Origin: UBA1952 sp965246785
GTDB lineage: Bacteria; Bacteroidota; Bacteroidia; Chitinophagales; Chitinophagaceae
Assembly: GCA_965246785.1 (NCBI GenBank)
Contig: CBDFFM010000030.1
Coordinates: 1 to 64,000 of the forward strand
Length of the DNA: 64,000 nucleotides
Reading direction: 5' to 3'
This document shows, in pieces, positions 52,614 to 62,011 of this stretch. Within the stretch, counting starts at the first letter, position 1. Every line of letters begins with the position of its first letter. The notes below the pieces were generated by a model. The model saw only the letters and a program-made list of their open reading frames with translations, made no database searches and was not told where the DNA came from. Position numbers and translations under genes: made by a program.

Positions 52614-55600
52614 TCAACTCTGTACCACTGGCAGCCGTATCGCAAACGTCGTCCCCACCCCTTCCTCTGTCTCATAGCTGATACTACCGCCCCAAGCCTC
52701 AACCATCTGCCGCGTCATTGCCAGCCCCAGGCCTGTGCCGGAGCTTTTGGTGGTGAAGTAAGGCGTGAACAGCTTCTCCTGCGCTTCCGGCGAAATGCCC
52801 GCGCCATTATCTGCCACGCTTAGCATCGCATCGCCACTCTGCTGTTTCAGCCGCACCGTTATTCGCCCTTTGCGCCTTTCCGGGACGGCTTGTAGCGCAT
52901 TCTGCATCAGGTTGGTCACGATGCGTACAGCTCCGCTGCGGTCGGCAATTACCTGCACCGGAGCATCCGGGACTTCATACACCACTTCAGTAGCGCCGTC
53001 TGCGGCGAATGGCGCTACTACATTGCGTACCAGCTCACCCAACTCTATCGGCTCCGGCTTTGCGCTGCCAATGCGCGCAAAAGCCCCAAACTCAGTGGCA
53101 ATGACAGAGAGGTTGTTAATCTGCTCCAGCAGCGCCTCGCTTACCCGCCCGGCCAGCGTCAGGGCATCCGGCTCGCCGCTCTGAATGGCCCGTTGCAGGC
53201 GCTGCACATATAGGCTCATCGGCGTCAGCGGGTTCTTTATTTCGTGGGCTACCTGCCGCGCCATCTCCCGGAAGGCGCCCTCTCGCTCGCTGCGGGCCAG
53301 CAGGGCTACACTTTCCTCCACCTTGCGCACCATCTTGTTGTACTCCGCCACCAGCAGGCCTATCTCGTCATCATAGGGCCATTGCAGCAGCTCATTGCGG
53401 TGCAGGTTCAGCCGTCCGAACTGCGCGATGATGAGGTCAAAGGCCCGCGTTACCCAGCGCGTAATGAAGTAAGCCAGCAACCCCGAGAGCAGCAGCGCCG
53501 CGGCATAGAGATTTACCAGCGTTACTACGACAGTGGAAATCTGCTCGTCCAGCTCGCGCTGCGCGTAGAAGAGCGGCACGTTCAGGTAAGCCGCCACGCT
53601 TCCGCCTTCCGCCCGCAGGGGCGCATAGCAGCTTTGGTAGCGCAGCGCACCAATGCGCTCCGGCTCAGTCAACATACCGCGCGCGGGATTGCTGCGGATG
53701 GATTGCATCACATCATAGCGCATAAGCGGCGCGAGCAGACCTTGGTCGTAAATGGCTTGCTGCGTAGCAATGCTTAGCCGGCCTGCGGCGTCAAAAAGAC
53801 TGACGTCTATCTTCTGCGCGGCGGCAAGGCCGGAGAGGAAGTAGCGGAAGTCCTGCGTCGCCATCGCGGCGTTCCAGTCCTGCGGATTGTTGTCGCTGTC
53901 GCGCTCGCGCATCCATTGCTGGATAGTGCGCGTTACGGTCTGCATCATCGCCTGGCGCTGCACCTTGCCGGTATTATCATATTGCTTGCGTAGAAAGGCA
54001 ATCGTACCAACGCCGATTGCAACGGCCGACAGCGCTACAATGCTCATGATAGAAAGCTGTAGCCGCCGTCGCAATCCTGCCCCGCGCAGGGCACGCAATG
54101 CGCCACCGGGGTGCTTCAGCCAGCCTGCGCCGCTCTGGCCGGCCACGCCGAGGCCAAGAAAGAGAAAGCGCAGTGTCAATAGGCAGGAGAAAAGCGTGAG
54201 CGCCTCGGAAAGCGTGCCAAAGCGCCGCCACACATTCACTGTCCGGTAGCCGTCCGGCTTGTAGATAAGCGTCGAGAAATCTTTGCCCTTGCGTTCTCTG
54301 AAAATAGTGCGCCCCGAATCGTGCGCGATGTAAAACGGGAAGGGATAATCACTCGTTTGCGCAACCAGCCGGCCTCCGGCGTAGATAGCGTAGGAATAGC
54401 CGGCTTCCTTTTCCGTCTGATTAATCGTAGCTGGCTGCAGGAGTTCCGGCAGCACGGTTTCGGAGACGGTCTTTTTCTGCTCTAAGTCTATGGCCATCGT
54501 GCCGAGCTTCGCGCCTCCGCTGTCTTCCAACGGCAGCAGGGCGAGGTAGATGTGGTCGTCGGTGGCCGCTTCGCGGAAATAGAGGTCGGATGCGGTGCGG
54601 GAGGGAAGGGAAGATTGCGCTACATCCTCAAAAGCTTCCAGCGCCGCCGTATCCCGGTTGGTAAGAGGTTGGCTATCGGGCGTGAACAGATACACTTGCG
54701 CCTGATAGGCGGCGAGCGCGCCGTTAAAGTAAAGCGTCGTTAGCCGCTCATCCAGCGCCTTGCGCGTTGCTGCCATGGGCCGCCGCATGAATCGCTGCAA
54801 GGCTGTATCGGTGCGGATGTCGGTGAGGCTTTGGCCGAAGTTGTACTCCATTGCATCATCGTGACGGGTGGCGATGTGCTCGGCGAAGTGACGGCGCGTC
54901 TCGCCCTCGCGGATGCGACTGAAATGCTGCAACAGCAGGGCCAGCAGCAGGCAGTGCCCGATGCTCCAGAAGATGCCGCTGAGCCGGAAGATACTCCCGC
55001 CTTCGCGCAGGCGCGGGCTGTATTGCGCCCATACGTAAGCGCACAGCCACAATGTCGCAATGACATAAAATTCTACTAGGTCATCCCGCATCAGCAGCGC
55101 GCACACGGCCATTGCGCCGCCGGCAAGCACCAGCCCCTGCGCGCGGTAGCCGGGAAGGAGCGCCCGCAGGGCATTGCGCACCGTCGCAGCAATGATGAGC
55201 AGGATGCTCAGCAGCAGGCTGGCGGTGAGCAGGCCAGCCAGCGATGTTGCATTCAGCGCGGAAAGGCGCGCCGTATCAAAAGGGATAAGCGAGTCTATCA
55301 CCAGGCTCCGCACCAGCCGGATGGTGAGGACGGCAGCCCCCGCCATTGCCAGGCTCAGTACGGCTGCCCAGACCCAGCGCAGCGCAGCGGGCCGGCGCGG
55401 CATGGTGAAGCGCAATCCCGGCGCGATGAAGCGGAGTATCCATAGCAAGGCCAGCAGGTGCAGCAGTAAATCGCCGAGGGAGGGCAGCATCCTGGATGCA
55501 TACAGGCGCGGCGAAAACAGCTCACTGTCCGATATGCGGAAGGGCAGCCCGCGCAATGCCAGCCACAACCGGATGCCGCAGGCCGCGCCTATCACCAGCA

Positions 55601-56318
55601 ATGCGCCCCAGCCTATACCTGCACGCCGGCTTAGCAATGCGGCCCAGCCCTGTACCCACGCGGCAAATGCGACAAGGGAAAGCAGCCAGCACCATACAAT
55701 CCAGCCGGCAGGCGACTCGGGCAGGTCGCCGGGGGGTGGCGGGTGTATCCAGCCTATCCGGCGGCTGTGTGGGCTGTGCAGCGGGACCGCGCCTGCTACC
55801 GGCGTATCGGCAACGGAGACGTGCGGGTCTATGGCCTTTGAAGCGCGGAAGGATGGCTGCAGGTATTCGTTGCTGAAGGGGTATTGCCGCGCCAGCGGGA
55901 TGAGCACCGTCAGCGTGACGCCTTGCGGCGTCCATGCTTCCCGCACGCCGCAGCCGTAATAGACGCCGTTGCCGAGGTGAAGGAGGGTATCGGCGCTGAG
56001 TGGCGCGGGTGGCGTTACACTTGCTGTGCTCCAGGCTATGAGGCTGTCGGCGCGGTAGGCGAATAACCTGTATGGCTGGTGAAAAATCCAGTTGCTGTCT
56101 TTGCCGCGCATAGCGCCGCTGAGCCATCCTGCTACCGCATCGCGGTGAAGGGGGATGGCTTCGGCGGCTTGCAGGCGATGGCTCAGGTCTATTTCCACGA
56201 GCGCGGCGATGCGCGCGGGGATGCGCCCGCCGTCTTGTTGGCGGATGCCCCAGCCTGCCAGTAGCCACAGGATGATGGCGATGGCAAGGGCGGAATTATT
56301 GAAGATTTTGTGGCGCAA
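52614..56318 (-). CDS. Very large NtrY-like membrane sensor histidine kinase
   Basis: 1,234 residues from a TTG; no ATG fits. Membrane helix at the start (ALAIAIILWLLAGWG), an extracytoplasmic section, a block of five to seven helices (about 195-460), a second periplasmic sensor, a helix at about 745-765, another sensor section and a last helix before a HAMP-like linker. Kinase core: FREMARQVAHEIKNPLTPMS with the phospho-acceptor His, NLMQNALQAVPERRKG, DNGAGI and GTGLGLAMTRQM. The H-box and the ExAHEIKNPLTP form are those of NtrY. There is no NtrX-type regulator next to it. What it senses is unknown; the multi-helix insertion is unusual and suggests a membrane stimulus. Confidence 0.92.
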   Translation of the reverse strand: MRHKIFNNSALAIAIILWLLAGWGIRQQDGGRIPARIAALVEIDLSHRLQAAEAIPLHRDAVAGWLSGAMRGKDSNWIFHQPYRLFAYRADSLIAWSTASVTPPAPLSADTLLHLGNGVYYGCGVREAWTPQGVTLTVLIPLARQYPFSNEYLQPSFRASKAIDPHVSVADTPVAGAVPLHSPHSRRIGWIHPPPPGDLPESPAGWIVWCWLLSLVAFAAWVQGWAALLSRRAGIGWGALLVIGAACGIRLWLALRGLPFRISDSELFSPRLYASRMLPSLGDLLLHLLALLWILRFIAPGLRFTMPRRPAALRWVWAAVLSLAMAGAAVLTIRLVRSLVIDSLIPFDTARLSALNATSLAGLLTASLLLSILLIIAATVRNALRALLPGYRAQGLVLAGGAMAVCALLMRDDLVEFYVIATLWLCAYVWAQYSPRLREGGSIFRLSGIFWSIGHCLLLALLLQHFSRIREGETRRHFAEHIATRHDDAMEYNFGQSLTDIRTDTALQRFMRRPMAATRKALDERLTTLYFNGALAAYQAQVYLFTPDSQPLTNRDTAALEAFEDVAQSSLPSRTASDLYFREAATDDHIYLALLPLEDSGGAKLGTMAIDLEQKKTVSETVLPELLQPATINQTEKEAGYSYAIYAGGRLVAQTSDYPFPFYIAHDSGRTIFRERKGKDFSTLIYKPDGYRTVNVWRRFGTLSEALTLFSCLLTLRFLFLGLGVAGQSGAGWLKHPGGALRALRGAGLRRRLQLSIMSIVALSAVAIGVGTIAFLRKQYDNTGKVQRQAMMQTVTRTIQQWMRERDSDNNPQDWNAAMATQDFRYFLSGLAAAQKIDVSLFDAAGRLSIATQQAIYDQGLLAPLMRYDVMQSIRSNPARGMLTEPERIGALRYQSCYAPLRAEGGSVAAYLNVPLFYAQRELDEQISTVVVTLVNLYAAALLLSGLLAYFITRWVTRAFDLIIAQFGRLNLHRNELLQWPYDDEIGLLVAEYNKMVRKVEESVALLARSEREGAFREMARQVAHEIKNPLTPMSLYVQRLQRAIQSGEPDALTLAGRVSEALLEQINNLSVIATEFGAFARIGSAKPEPIELGELVRNVVAPFAADGATEVVYEVPDAPVQVIADRSGAVRIVTNLMQNALQAVPERRKGRITVRLKQQSGDAMLSVADNGAGISPEAQEKLFTPYFTTKSSGTGLGLAMTRQMVEAWGGSISYETEEGVGTTFAIRLPVVQS

Positions 56319-56376
56319 TGGAAGTGTTGCGTATTGCGTTTTGGGTAGTGTCTCATTTTGAACATTTACAGCAACC

Positions 56377-56428
56377 TGTCACCCTGAAAGGGCCTTGCGT
56401 GTAGTTGCAAGATTCTTTCAGAATGACA
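56377..56428. repeat. Small palindrome TGTCAnnCTGAAAG
   Basis: Arms 56377-56398 and 56407-56428 (TGTCACCCTGAAAGGGCCTTGC and an imperfect complement) with an 8-base loop. It lies in the gap between the kinase start and the mazG stop and could end mazG transcripts. Related to the palindrome at 48562-48695. Confidence 0.65.
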
Positions 56429-56482
56429 AGTTTGGGCGAGCTGCTATTCAAATTGAGAGTCCATTGAATTTTGAGTGTTGCT

Positions 56483-57250
56483 TTAGCCTTCGGTCTTTTT
56501 GATTTCGTTCCACATGGCGTCCATTTCTTCTAAGGTCATGTCCTGCATGGCCTTTCCGCGCTCGGTGGCAAGGCGCTCTATGCCCTGGAAGCGGCGGATG
56601 AATTTGCGGTTGGTCTTTTCCAGCGCGGCCTCCGGGTCTATGTTGGCGAAGCGGGCGTAGTTGATGAGGGCGAAAAAGATGTCGCCCATCTCATCTTCCA
56701 TGCGTTCCTGCACGCCGCTTTCGGCGGCTTCGTACAGCTCTGACAATTCCTCTTCTACCTTCTCCTTCACCTGGCCGATGTTGTCCCATTCAAAGCCTAC
56801 CGTTTTGGTTTTCTCTTGCAGGCGCAGGGCTTTGACCATGGCCGGCAGAGCCGCGGGCACGCCGCCGAGAATGCTCTTCTTGCCTTCTTTCAATTTAATC
56901 TGCTCCCAGTTGCGCTTCACATCCTCATCATCCTGCACTACGGTACTGGAATAGATGTGCGGGTGGCGCTGCACGAGCTTGTTGCAGATACTTTCTACCA
57001 CATCATCAAAAGTGAAGTGGCCCGCCTCTTCCGCGATGAGCGCGTAAAAAATGAGGTGGAGGAGGATGTCGCCGCTTTCTTCTTTTAATCCTTGCCAGTC
57101 GCCTTCGGTGATGGCGCCGGCAAGCTCGTAGGTTTCTTCTATGGTAAGCTGGCGGAGGGTTTCAATCGTCTGCTTCCTGTCCCAGGGGCAGCCGGTGCGG
57201 AGCTCGCCCATGGTGCGGCGCAGGCGCTCCATGCTATTGTGGTATGGCAT
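56483..57250 (-). CDS. mazG: Nucleoside triphosphate pyrophosphohydrolase MazG
   Basis: 255 residues from ATG at 57250; the longer frame contains octamer repeats and is not used. Two MazG units: the first with ELRTGCPWDRKQTIETLRQL, EETYELAGAI and KEESGDILLHLIFYALI, the second with VEEELSELYEAAE and MEDEMGDIFFALINYARF, each carrying the ExxE...ExxD metal ligands. It hydrolyses (d)NTPs to monophosphates, including non-canonical ones. Monocistronic. Confidence 0.96.
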   Translation of the reverse strand: MPYHNSMERLRRTMGELRTGCPWDRKQTIETLRQLTIEETYELAGAITEGDWQGLKEESGDILLHLIFYALIAEEAGHFTFDDVVESICNKLVQRHPHIYSSTVVQDDEDVKRNWEQIKLKEGKKSILGGVPAALPAMVKALRLQEKTKTVGFEWDNIGQVKEKVEEELSELYEAAESGVQERMEDEMGDIFFALINYARFANIDPEAALEKTNRKFIRRFQGIERLATERGKAMQDMTLEEMDAMWNEIKKTEG

Positions 57251-57273
57251 GGATGCAAGGTAGGTTGCGGGGG

Positions 57274-57289
57274 TTGGAGTGTTGGAGTG
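57274..57289 (+). repeat. Two TTGGAGTG octamers upstream of mazG
   Basis: TTGGAGTG is repeated twice and followed by degenerate units (TTGGTGG, TTGGAGGG) to about 57307. On the minus strand the unit is CACTCCAA, identical to that at 43196-43211. It lies 23 bases upstream of the mazG start codon. Confidence 0.65.
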
Positions 57290-57363
57290 TTGGTGGTTGG
57301 AGGGTTGTTCGTTTTTCACTTGGCGCAGCATGTATATTCGCTTAACGTGAATTGCTACACTGA

Positions 57364-57984
57364 ATGAAATTCGTTCGTCTACTAGTAATGATTTGCTGCA
57401 TTGCTAACGTTGTCTATGCTCAAACAGATACCGCGTCTTTAAAAATTATTGAGCATGCACTCAGGCGTTATGATAGCGGTTTGATATTCTATGCTGACAG
57501 GATTGACGACTTTGGATTTAATAGAATCCAGGAATCGTTTGCTAATAACAATTTTTTCAGCTGGCATAATGGCAAGTCTAAAAGCGTTAGCCTATCCTCA
57601 ACTGAATTACAATACCTGAATGCTGAATTGAAAAAATATAGAAAGCCCTATTGGAAGGATAGCCTGTTTCAAAAAGCCAAATGCATATCGATGGATTCTT
57701 TCCATAACTACGATGGCGGGAGATTATACAAAAGGAAGCTCTTTGAGATTTTTGAGAACCCTTATACAACTGCCCACCTGAAACTCGATCTGCTTCCGGA
57801 ATTAAAAAAATATCATTGGGCATTTAGTTTTACCGAGCCTATCTATTTTAGAAATGGAACGCTGTATGCGATGTATCTCATGCACATCTGTGGCAATACT
57901 TGCGGGGGATACGAGTTTGCTGTCTTTAAAAACGATGAAGCGAATTGGAAGTATTGGTTTTCAATCACAAGCGGTGATTTTTAA
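57364..57984 (+). CDS. Secreted hypothetical protein
   Basis: 206 residues with signal peptide MKFVRLLVMICCIANVVYA. The mature part is charged with aromatic residues (FFSWHNGKSKSVSLSSTELQ, AFSFTEPIYFRNGTLYAMYL) and a CGNTCGGYEF segment near the end, a possible disulfide. The pattern is that of small periplasmic proteins common in Chitinophagaceae; I recognise no named family. AT-richer than its neighbours. Divergent from mazG. Confidence 0.7.
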   Translation: MKFVRLLVMICCIANVVYAQTDTASLKIIEHALRRYDSGLIFYADRIDDFGFNRIQESFANNNFFSWHNGKSKSVSLSSTELQYLNAELKKYRKPYWKDSLFQKAKCISMDSFHNYDGGRLYKRKLFEIFENPYTTAHLKLDLLPELKKYHWAFSFTEPIYFRNGTLYAMYLMHICGNTCGGYEFAVFKNDEANWKYWFSITSGDF

Positions 57985-58083
57985 TTATTCGCCCAGCTGG
58001 CGCAAGATGGAGGCGCGGCCATGAGCGTTAGCTTCTTCGCCAGCCATAAAGCACATTTGCTGCTGTGAGCAGATGCTGCGTAT

Positions 58084-58185
58084 GGGCTTTCGCAGAAAGC
58101 CCGGTCGCTGAGCGGAGCCGAAGTGCCTACCAAGATGCTTTACTCATGTTACAAACAGGCGCTTCGGCTACGCTCAGCGACCGGG
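58084..58185. repeat. Palindromic repeat with GGTCGCTGAGCGnAGCCGAAG arms
   Basis: A hairpin GGGCTTT-CGCAG-AAAGCCC (58084-58102) is followed by arms 58100-58127 and 58158-58185, complementary over 28 bases with few mismatches (CTTCGGCTACGCTCAGCGAC). A partial copy (CACTTCGGCTACGCTCA) lies at about 63794-63810, before cdsA. The other parts of 57985-58375 show no gene. Confidence 0.75.
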
Positions 58186-58375
58186 ACGCTTGACGCGTCC
58201 AATGTGTAGCTTATGCCCGCAGCTTTTAAGGTAAGCCCCACGAGAGAAGCCCAACAGACTGACAAACGATGAAATGTGCGACGCAAGGAATGCTTAATAG
58301 AGTGCTGTAGTTGGCAACATAATCATCTCCACGCTGCGCATCAGTATTTTTGCCGCCGTAAAAACGAAACAACTT

Positions 58376-59809
58376 ATGTCCACCACCGGATTCCGTACAG
58401 AGAAAGACACGATGGGCGAGGTGCGGGTGCCCGCCGGCGCCTACTTCGGCGCGCAGACGCAGCGCTCTATTGACAACTTCAAGATTGCGCAGGACATCAA
58501 CAGGATGCCGAAGGAAATCATCCGCGCGTTCGCGTACCTGAAGAAGGCCGCGGCCATTACCAATACAGAATTGGGCGTGCTTCCAAAAGAAAAATCCGAC
58601 CTCATCGGGCAGGTGTGCGATGAGATTTTAGATGGAAAGCTCGATGCCGAATTTCCCCTTGTAGTGTGGCAGACCGGCTCCGGCACGCAGAGCAATATGA
58701 ACGTGAACGAAGTGGTGGCCTACCGCGCGCACGTGCTGCAAGGCGGAGATTTAATGGATGAAAAGAAGGCGCTCAACCCGAACGACGACGTGAACAAAAG
58801 CCAGTCGTCAAACGACACCTTCCCCACGGCCATGCACATCGCGGCCTACAAGATGCTGATGGAGACGACCATCCCCGGCATCACCAAGCTGCGCGACACG
58901 CTGGCGCAAAAGAGCAAGGCATATATGGGCGTGGTGAAGATTGGCCGCACGCACTTCATGGACGCAACCCCACTGACGGTGGGCCAGGAACTGAGCGGTT
59001 ATGTAAGCCAGCTTGACCACGGCCTGAAGGCCATCAACAATACCCTCGCGCACCTCTCCGAGCTGGCGCTGGGCGGCACGGCAGTAGGCACCGGCATCAA
59101 TACGCCGCCGGGCTATTCAGAGCAGGTGGCGGCGAAGATTGCGGAGCTGACGGGGCTGCCGTTTGTAACGGCGGAGAATAAGTTTGAAAGCCTTGCCGCG
59201 CACGACGCAATCGTAGAAGCCCACGGCGCGCTGAAGATGGTAGCGGTAAGCCTGATGAAGATTGCCAACGATATCCGGATGCTAAGCAGCGGGCCGCGCG
59301 CGGGCATCGGTGAGCTGTTTATTCCTGACAATGAGCCCGGCTCCTCCATCATGCCCGGCAAGGTGAACCCAACACAGTGCGAGGCGCTGACGATGATTGC
59401 GGCGCAGGTGATGGGCAATGACGTAGCTATCTCGGTGGGCGGCTCCATGGGTCACTTTGAGCTGAACGTGTTTAAGCCGGTGATGATTTACAACTTCCTG
59501 CACAGCGCGCGGCTGATTGGTGAAGGGTGTGTAAGCTTCAACGACAAGTGCGCAGAAGGCCTTGCGCCGATTGAGGAGAATATCGCGAAGCACGTAAGCA
59601 ACTCGCTGATGCTGGTAACGGCGCTGAACCCTAAGATTGGCTATTACAATGCAGCAGCCATTGCGCAGGATGCGCACAAGCGCGGCATCACGCTAAAGCA
59701 GAGCGCGCTGGAGTACAAGCTGAAGGGCCTAGACTTTGAGCACATGACAGAGGCGCAGTTTGATGAATGGGTGCGCCCGGAGGGGATGGTTGGGGAGATG
59801 AAGGGTTGA
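58376..59809 (+). CDS. fumC: Class II fumarate hydratase
   Basis: 477 residues. The fumarase/aspartase signature GSSIMPGKVNPTQCE is present, as are the substrate-binding segments TGSGTQSNMNVNE, NKSQSSNDTFPTAMH and GRTHFMDATPLTVGQ. The length is as usual for iron-independent FumC. It interconverts fumarate and malate in the TCA cycle in the cytosol. A terminator follows at 59831. Monocistronic. Confidence 0.97.
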   Translation: MSTTGFRTEKDTMGEVRVPAGAYFGAQTQRSIDNFKIAQDINRMPKEIIRAFAYLKKAAAITNTELGVLPKEKSDLIGQVCDEILDGKLDAEFPLVVWQTGSGTQSNMNVNEVVAYRAHVLQGGDLMDEKKALNPNDDVNKSQSSNDTFPTAMHIAAYKMLMETTIPGITKLRDTLAQKSKAYMGVVKIGRTHFMDATPLTVGQELSGYVSQLDHGLKAINNTLAHLSELALGGTAVGTGINTPPGYSEQVAAKIAELTGLPFVTAENKFESLAAHDAIVEAHGALKMVAVSLMKIANDIRMLSSGPRAGIGELFIPDNEPGSSIMPGKVNPTQCEALTMIAAQVMGNDVAISVGGSMGHFELNVFKPVMIYNFLHSARLIGEGCVSFNDKCAEGLAPIEENIAKHVSNSLMLVTALNPKIGYYNAAAIAQDAHKRGITLKQSALEYKLKGLDFEHMTEAQFDEWVRPEGMVGEMKG

Positions 59810-59830
59810 ACGAAATGAGCAAGTTGAAGC

Positions 59831-59860
59831 CGTCCGCTTTTGGCGGGCGCTTTTCTTTTC
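59831..59860 (+). terminator. Intrinsic terminator of fumC
   Basis: Stem CGTCCGC/GCGGGCG with loop TTTTG is followed by CTTTTCTTTTC, 22 bases after the fumC stop. Confidence 0.75.
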
Positions 59861-59930
59861 ATTTAGCGCATTACACGCTCTTCTTTGCCCACTGTAAACA
59901 ATCGAAACTTTCGCAGCAATAAGCTATTCT

Positions 59931-60428
59931 CTACTCTTTTTTGCCGGCAAAACTCACAGAATGGGCAAAGTAGAGTTCCAGACTTTCTACATCATTTCCT
60001 ATTAAACTGTCTTTGGTTAAACGATAATCAGCTCCCCATTTAGTGTTGCCAAAATGGTAATCACTATCGTCACGACGAAGCGCATTCTGACCTAACGGGA
60101 ACAGGTATTTGGTGTAGTAATGTCCGTTCCCACTGCTTGAATCATTATAGCCCCAAGATGTCCACCGTATGTAAACCGAGTCTTTATTTGGGTAGATCAG
60201 CTTAACCGAGAGCACATACGCCGTGTCAAAAGCTGTATCATGCCCAAAACCATTTTTATACTCCGTGAAGAAATCCCGACGGCGCATAAGCCCCTTGTAG
60301 GATGTGGTGTAGGGATATGGGGAAGGATTAGCTGTATCCTGCGGTGTAACCGCATTACCGGATGAGTTATCGCCCTTTTTGCAGGCAATAAAGAAAAGCA
60401 GGATTAGCAAATAGCAGCTATGCTTCAT
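59931..60428 (-). CDS. Hypothetical lipoprotein
   Basis: 165 residues. The N-terminus MKHSCYLLILLFFIACKKGD has a clear lipobox (FIAC) followed by KKGD and a Ser/Pro/Thr linker, as in surface or periplasmic lipoproteins of Bacteroidota. The body is beta-rich with aromatic residues (DTAYVLSVKLIYPNKDSVYI, GHYYTKYLFPLGQNALRRDD). Family not recognised. Lone gene on the minus strand. Confidence 0.75.
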   Translation of the reverse strand: MKHSCYLLILLFFIACKKGDNSSGNAVTPQDTANPSPYPYTTSYKGLMRRRDFFTEYKNGFGHDTAFDTAYVLSVKLIYPNKDSVYIRWTSWGYNDSSSGNGHYYTKYLFPLGQNALRRDDSDYHFGNTKWGADYRLTKDSLIGNDVESLELYFAHSVSFAGKKE

Positions 60429-60494
60429 AAAAATGCTTTAGTTGTTCTTCTAACGCATAGACAGAAGCTTTTATTATTAACGGAATCCAGCTTC

Positions 60495-60917
60495 CTATTG
60501 TTCACCTTCCACATACCGCTTAAAGTTGTCCAGAATAGCCTGCCAGCCGCTCTGCTGCTGTTGCTGGGAATGTGTGCCTTCTGCTTCAAAGCTTTCGGCA
60601 ACGGTAGTCGTGCCCGCCTCGGCATCGGTGCTGAAGTTGATTTGCACCTGCCGGCCGTCGTCCATCGTGTAGGCGATGTGGCGGCCCGGCAGCACCTCAT
60701 CATACGTGCCGCCGAAGTCAAAGCCGAAGCTGCCGTCCTTTGCTTCCATGCGGGCTGTGAAACGTCCGCCACGCTTGAGATTATTCTCGGCGCGAGGCGT
60801 ATGCCAATCGGGCGAGGCGGCATTCCATTGGGTAATGTGGGCGGGGTCGTTCCACATGAGCCAGACTTTATCCAGCGGCGCGTTGACGGTGGTTTCTACG
60901 GAAATGGTGTTGCGCAT
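60495..60917 (-). CDS. SRPBCC/AHSA1-type START-like protein
   Basis: 140 residues with the typical opening ISVETTVNAPLDKVWLMWND followed by PAHITQWNAASPDWHTPRAE and GRFTARMEAKDGSFGFDFGG, ending with the long helix QQQQSGWQAILDNFKRYVE. The family forms a hydrophobic ligand-binding helix-grip fold; ligands vary. Some neighbours in other genomes are ArsR-type regulators, but none is here. Confidence 0.9.
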   Translation of the reverse strand: MRNTISVETTVNAPLDKVWLMWNDPAHITQWNAASPDWHTPRAENNLKRGGRFTARMEAKDGSFGFDFGGTYDEVLPGRHIAYTMDDGRQVQINFSTDAEAGTTTVAESFEAEGTHSQQQQQSGWQAILDNFKRYVEGEQ

Positions 60918-60962
60918 AGCGGCTGTGTTGATTGATGCGCCAAGCTACGCAATCCCGCCAAG

Positions 60963-61550
60963 TCAGTATCCATCCCCGCCATCGCCACCGTAGAATGGCG
61001 GCAGCGGGTAGCCGAGGGAGCGCATGATGTGCTCTAAGTCGGGCTCTTCTTCGGGATGATACCTGCGGTTGAGGTTAAAGCCGTGCAGCCGTGCCCAGGC
61101 TTGCCACTTCATGGCTGCAAATGTGCCTTTGAAGTCGTCTAACTGCTGGTAGATGTTGAAGCCCGTCTGCCGGGCGCAGAGCTTTATGAGCAGCACACCC
61201 TGGGTTTCGTTGAGGGCTTTGATTCTGGCTTCAAAGCGGTCGTGCACCACTGCTTCCTTTTCCCTGATATACGTCCGCCGCTCTTTGCCGCTCAGTAAAG
61301 GGTCGGTGAGCTTCGTATGCAGCTCGTTGAAAAGCACCGTTGCTTCCGCGAGATATGGGAGAATGGTTTTGACGTAATACTTCATCTGGTTGTAGCGGTA
61401 GCGCACCGTGTCGTTGTCCCATTTGCGGGTGCCGGCCACGTCATGATTGTTGAGGTCAACGCGGTAGATAGTATCATTGGCGGCGTAGGTCTGACTGCGC
61501 GCGGGAAAGGCGGCAAGCGTCAGCATCAGGAAAGAGATCAGGGCTTTCAT
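60963..61550 (-). CDS. DUF4294 protein
   Basis: 195 residues from ATG at 61550 with signal peptide MKALISFLMLTLAAFPARS. The body matches DUF4294: DTIYRVDLNNHDV, then a helical stretch YVKTILPYLAEATVLFNELH, the segment NETQGVLLIKLCARQTGFNI and WQAWARLHGFNLNRRYHPEE. A periplasmic Bacteroidota protein of unknown function. The Gly/Tyr-rich tail (FYGGDGGDGY) is typical. Confidence 0.85.
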   Translation of the reverse strand: MKALISFLMLTLAAFPARSQTYAANDTIYRVDLNNHDVAGTRKWDNDTVRYRYNQMKYYVKTILPYLAEATVLFNELHTKLTDPLLSGKERRTYIREKEAVVHDRFEARIKALNETQGVLLIKLCARQTGFNIYQQLDDFKGTFAAMKWQAWARLHGFNLNRRYHPEEEPDLEHIMRSLGYPLPPFYGGDGGDGY

Positions 61551-61699
61551 GCCGGGCATTAAACCAAGTTTTATACCAGAAATCCGGGGCGGCGCGTTAT
61601 CCCTTGCGCGATGACAGCTTTGCAAGCCTTTCACAGCACCCGGCCCGGCGCTTGCGTATCTTCATTGTGCTTTCAAAAGAGCACCAATCCAACAAGCCA

Positions 61700-62011
61700 A
61701 TGGCAAAGATTCCCCTGATGAAGAAGGCGCAGCAGATTAAGACACTGGCTGCTTTGTGGAAGTATCGGACGGGGTTGTTCAGCATGTTTCGCGATATGCT
61801 GGGCGGGCGCTATAAGGCTTCCTTCCTCACTATCGTCGCACTGATTGCGGCGGGCGTCTATATCCTCTCGCCCATTGACCTTATCCCGGATTTTATCCCG
61901 GTCGTAGGTTGGATGGATGATGGCGCTGTCTTCTACTTCCTGCTGCGCCGGCTGATGTATGAGCTGGACAGATATTCCGCACGGCGGACGGATTTGAAGC
62001 TAATCAAGTAA
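61700..62011 (+). CDS. DUF1232 (YkvA-like) membrane protein
   Basis: 103 residues from ATG at 61700. One or two hydrophobic segments around SFLTIVALIAAGVYILSPID with the diagnostic ILSPIDLIPDFIPVVGWMDD of DUF1232. Cytoplasmic-membrane protein of unknown function. It overlaps the convergent nucleotidyltransferase gene by 8 bases. Confidence 0.9.
   Translation: MAKIPLMKKAQQIKTLAALWKYRTGLFSMFRDMLGGRYKASFLTIVALIAAGVYILSPIDLIPDFIPVVGWMDDGAVFYFLLRRLMYELDRYSARRTDLKLIK

Noticed and set aside
59730..59745. TTTGAGCACATGACA inside fumC as another copy of the regulatory repeat
   Set aside because: A single degenerate match within a coding sequence, with no second copy 21 bases away.
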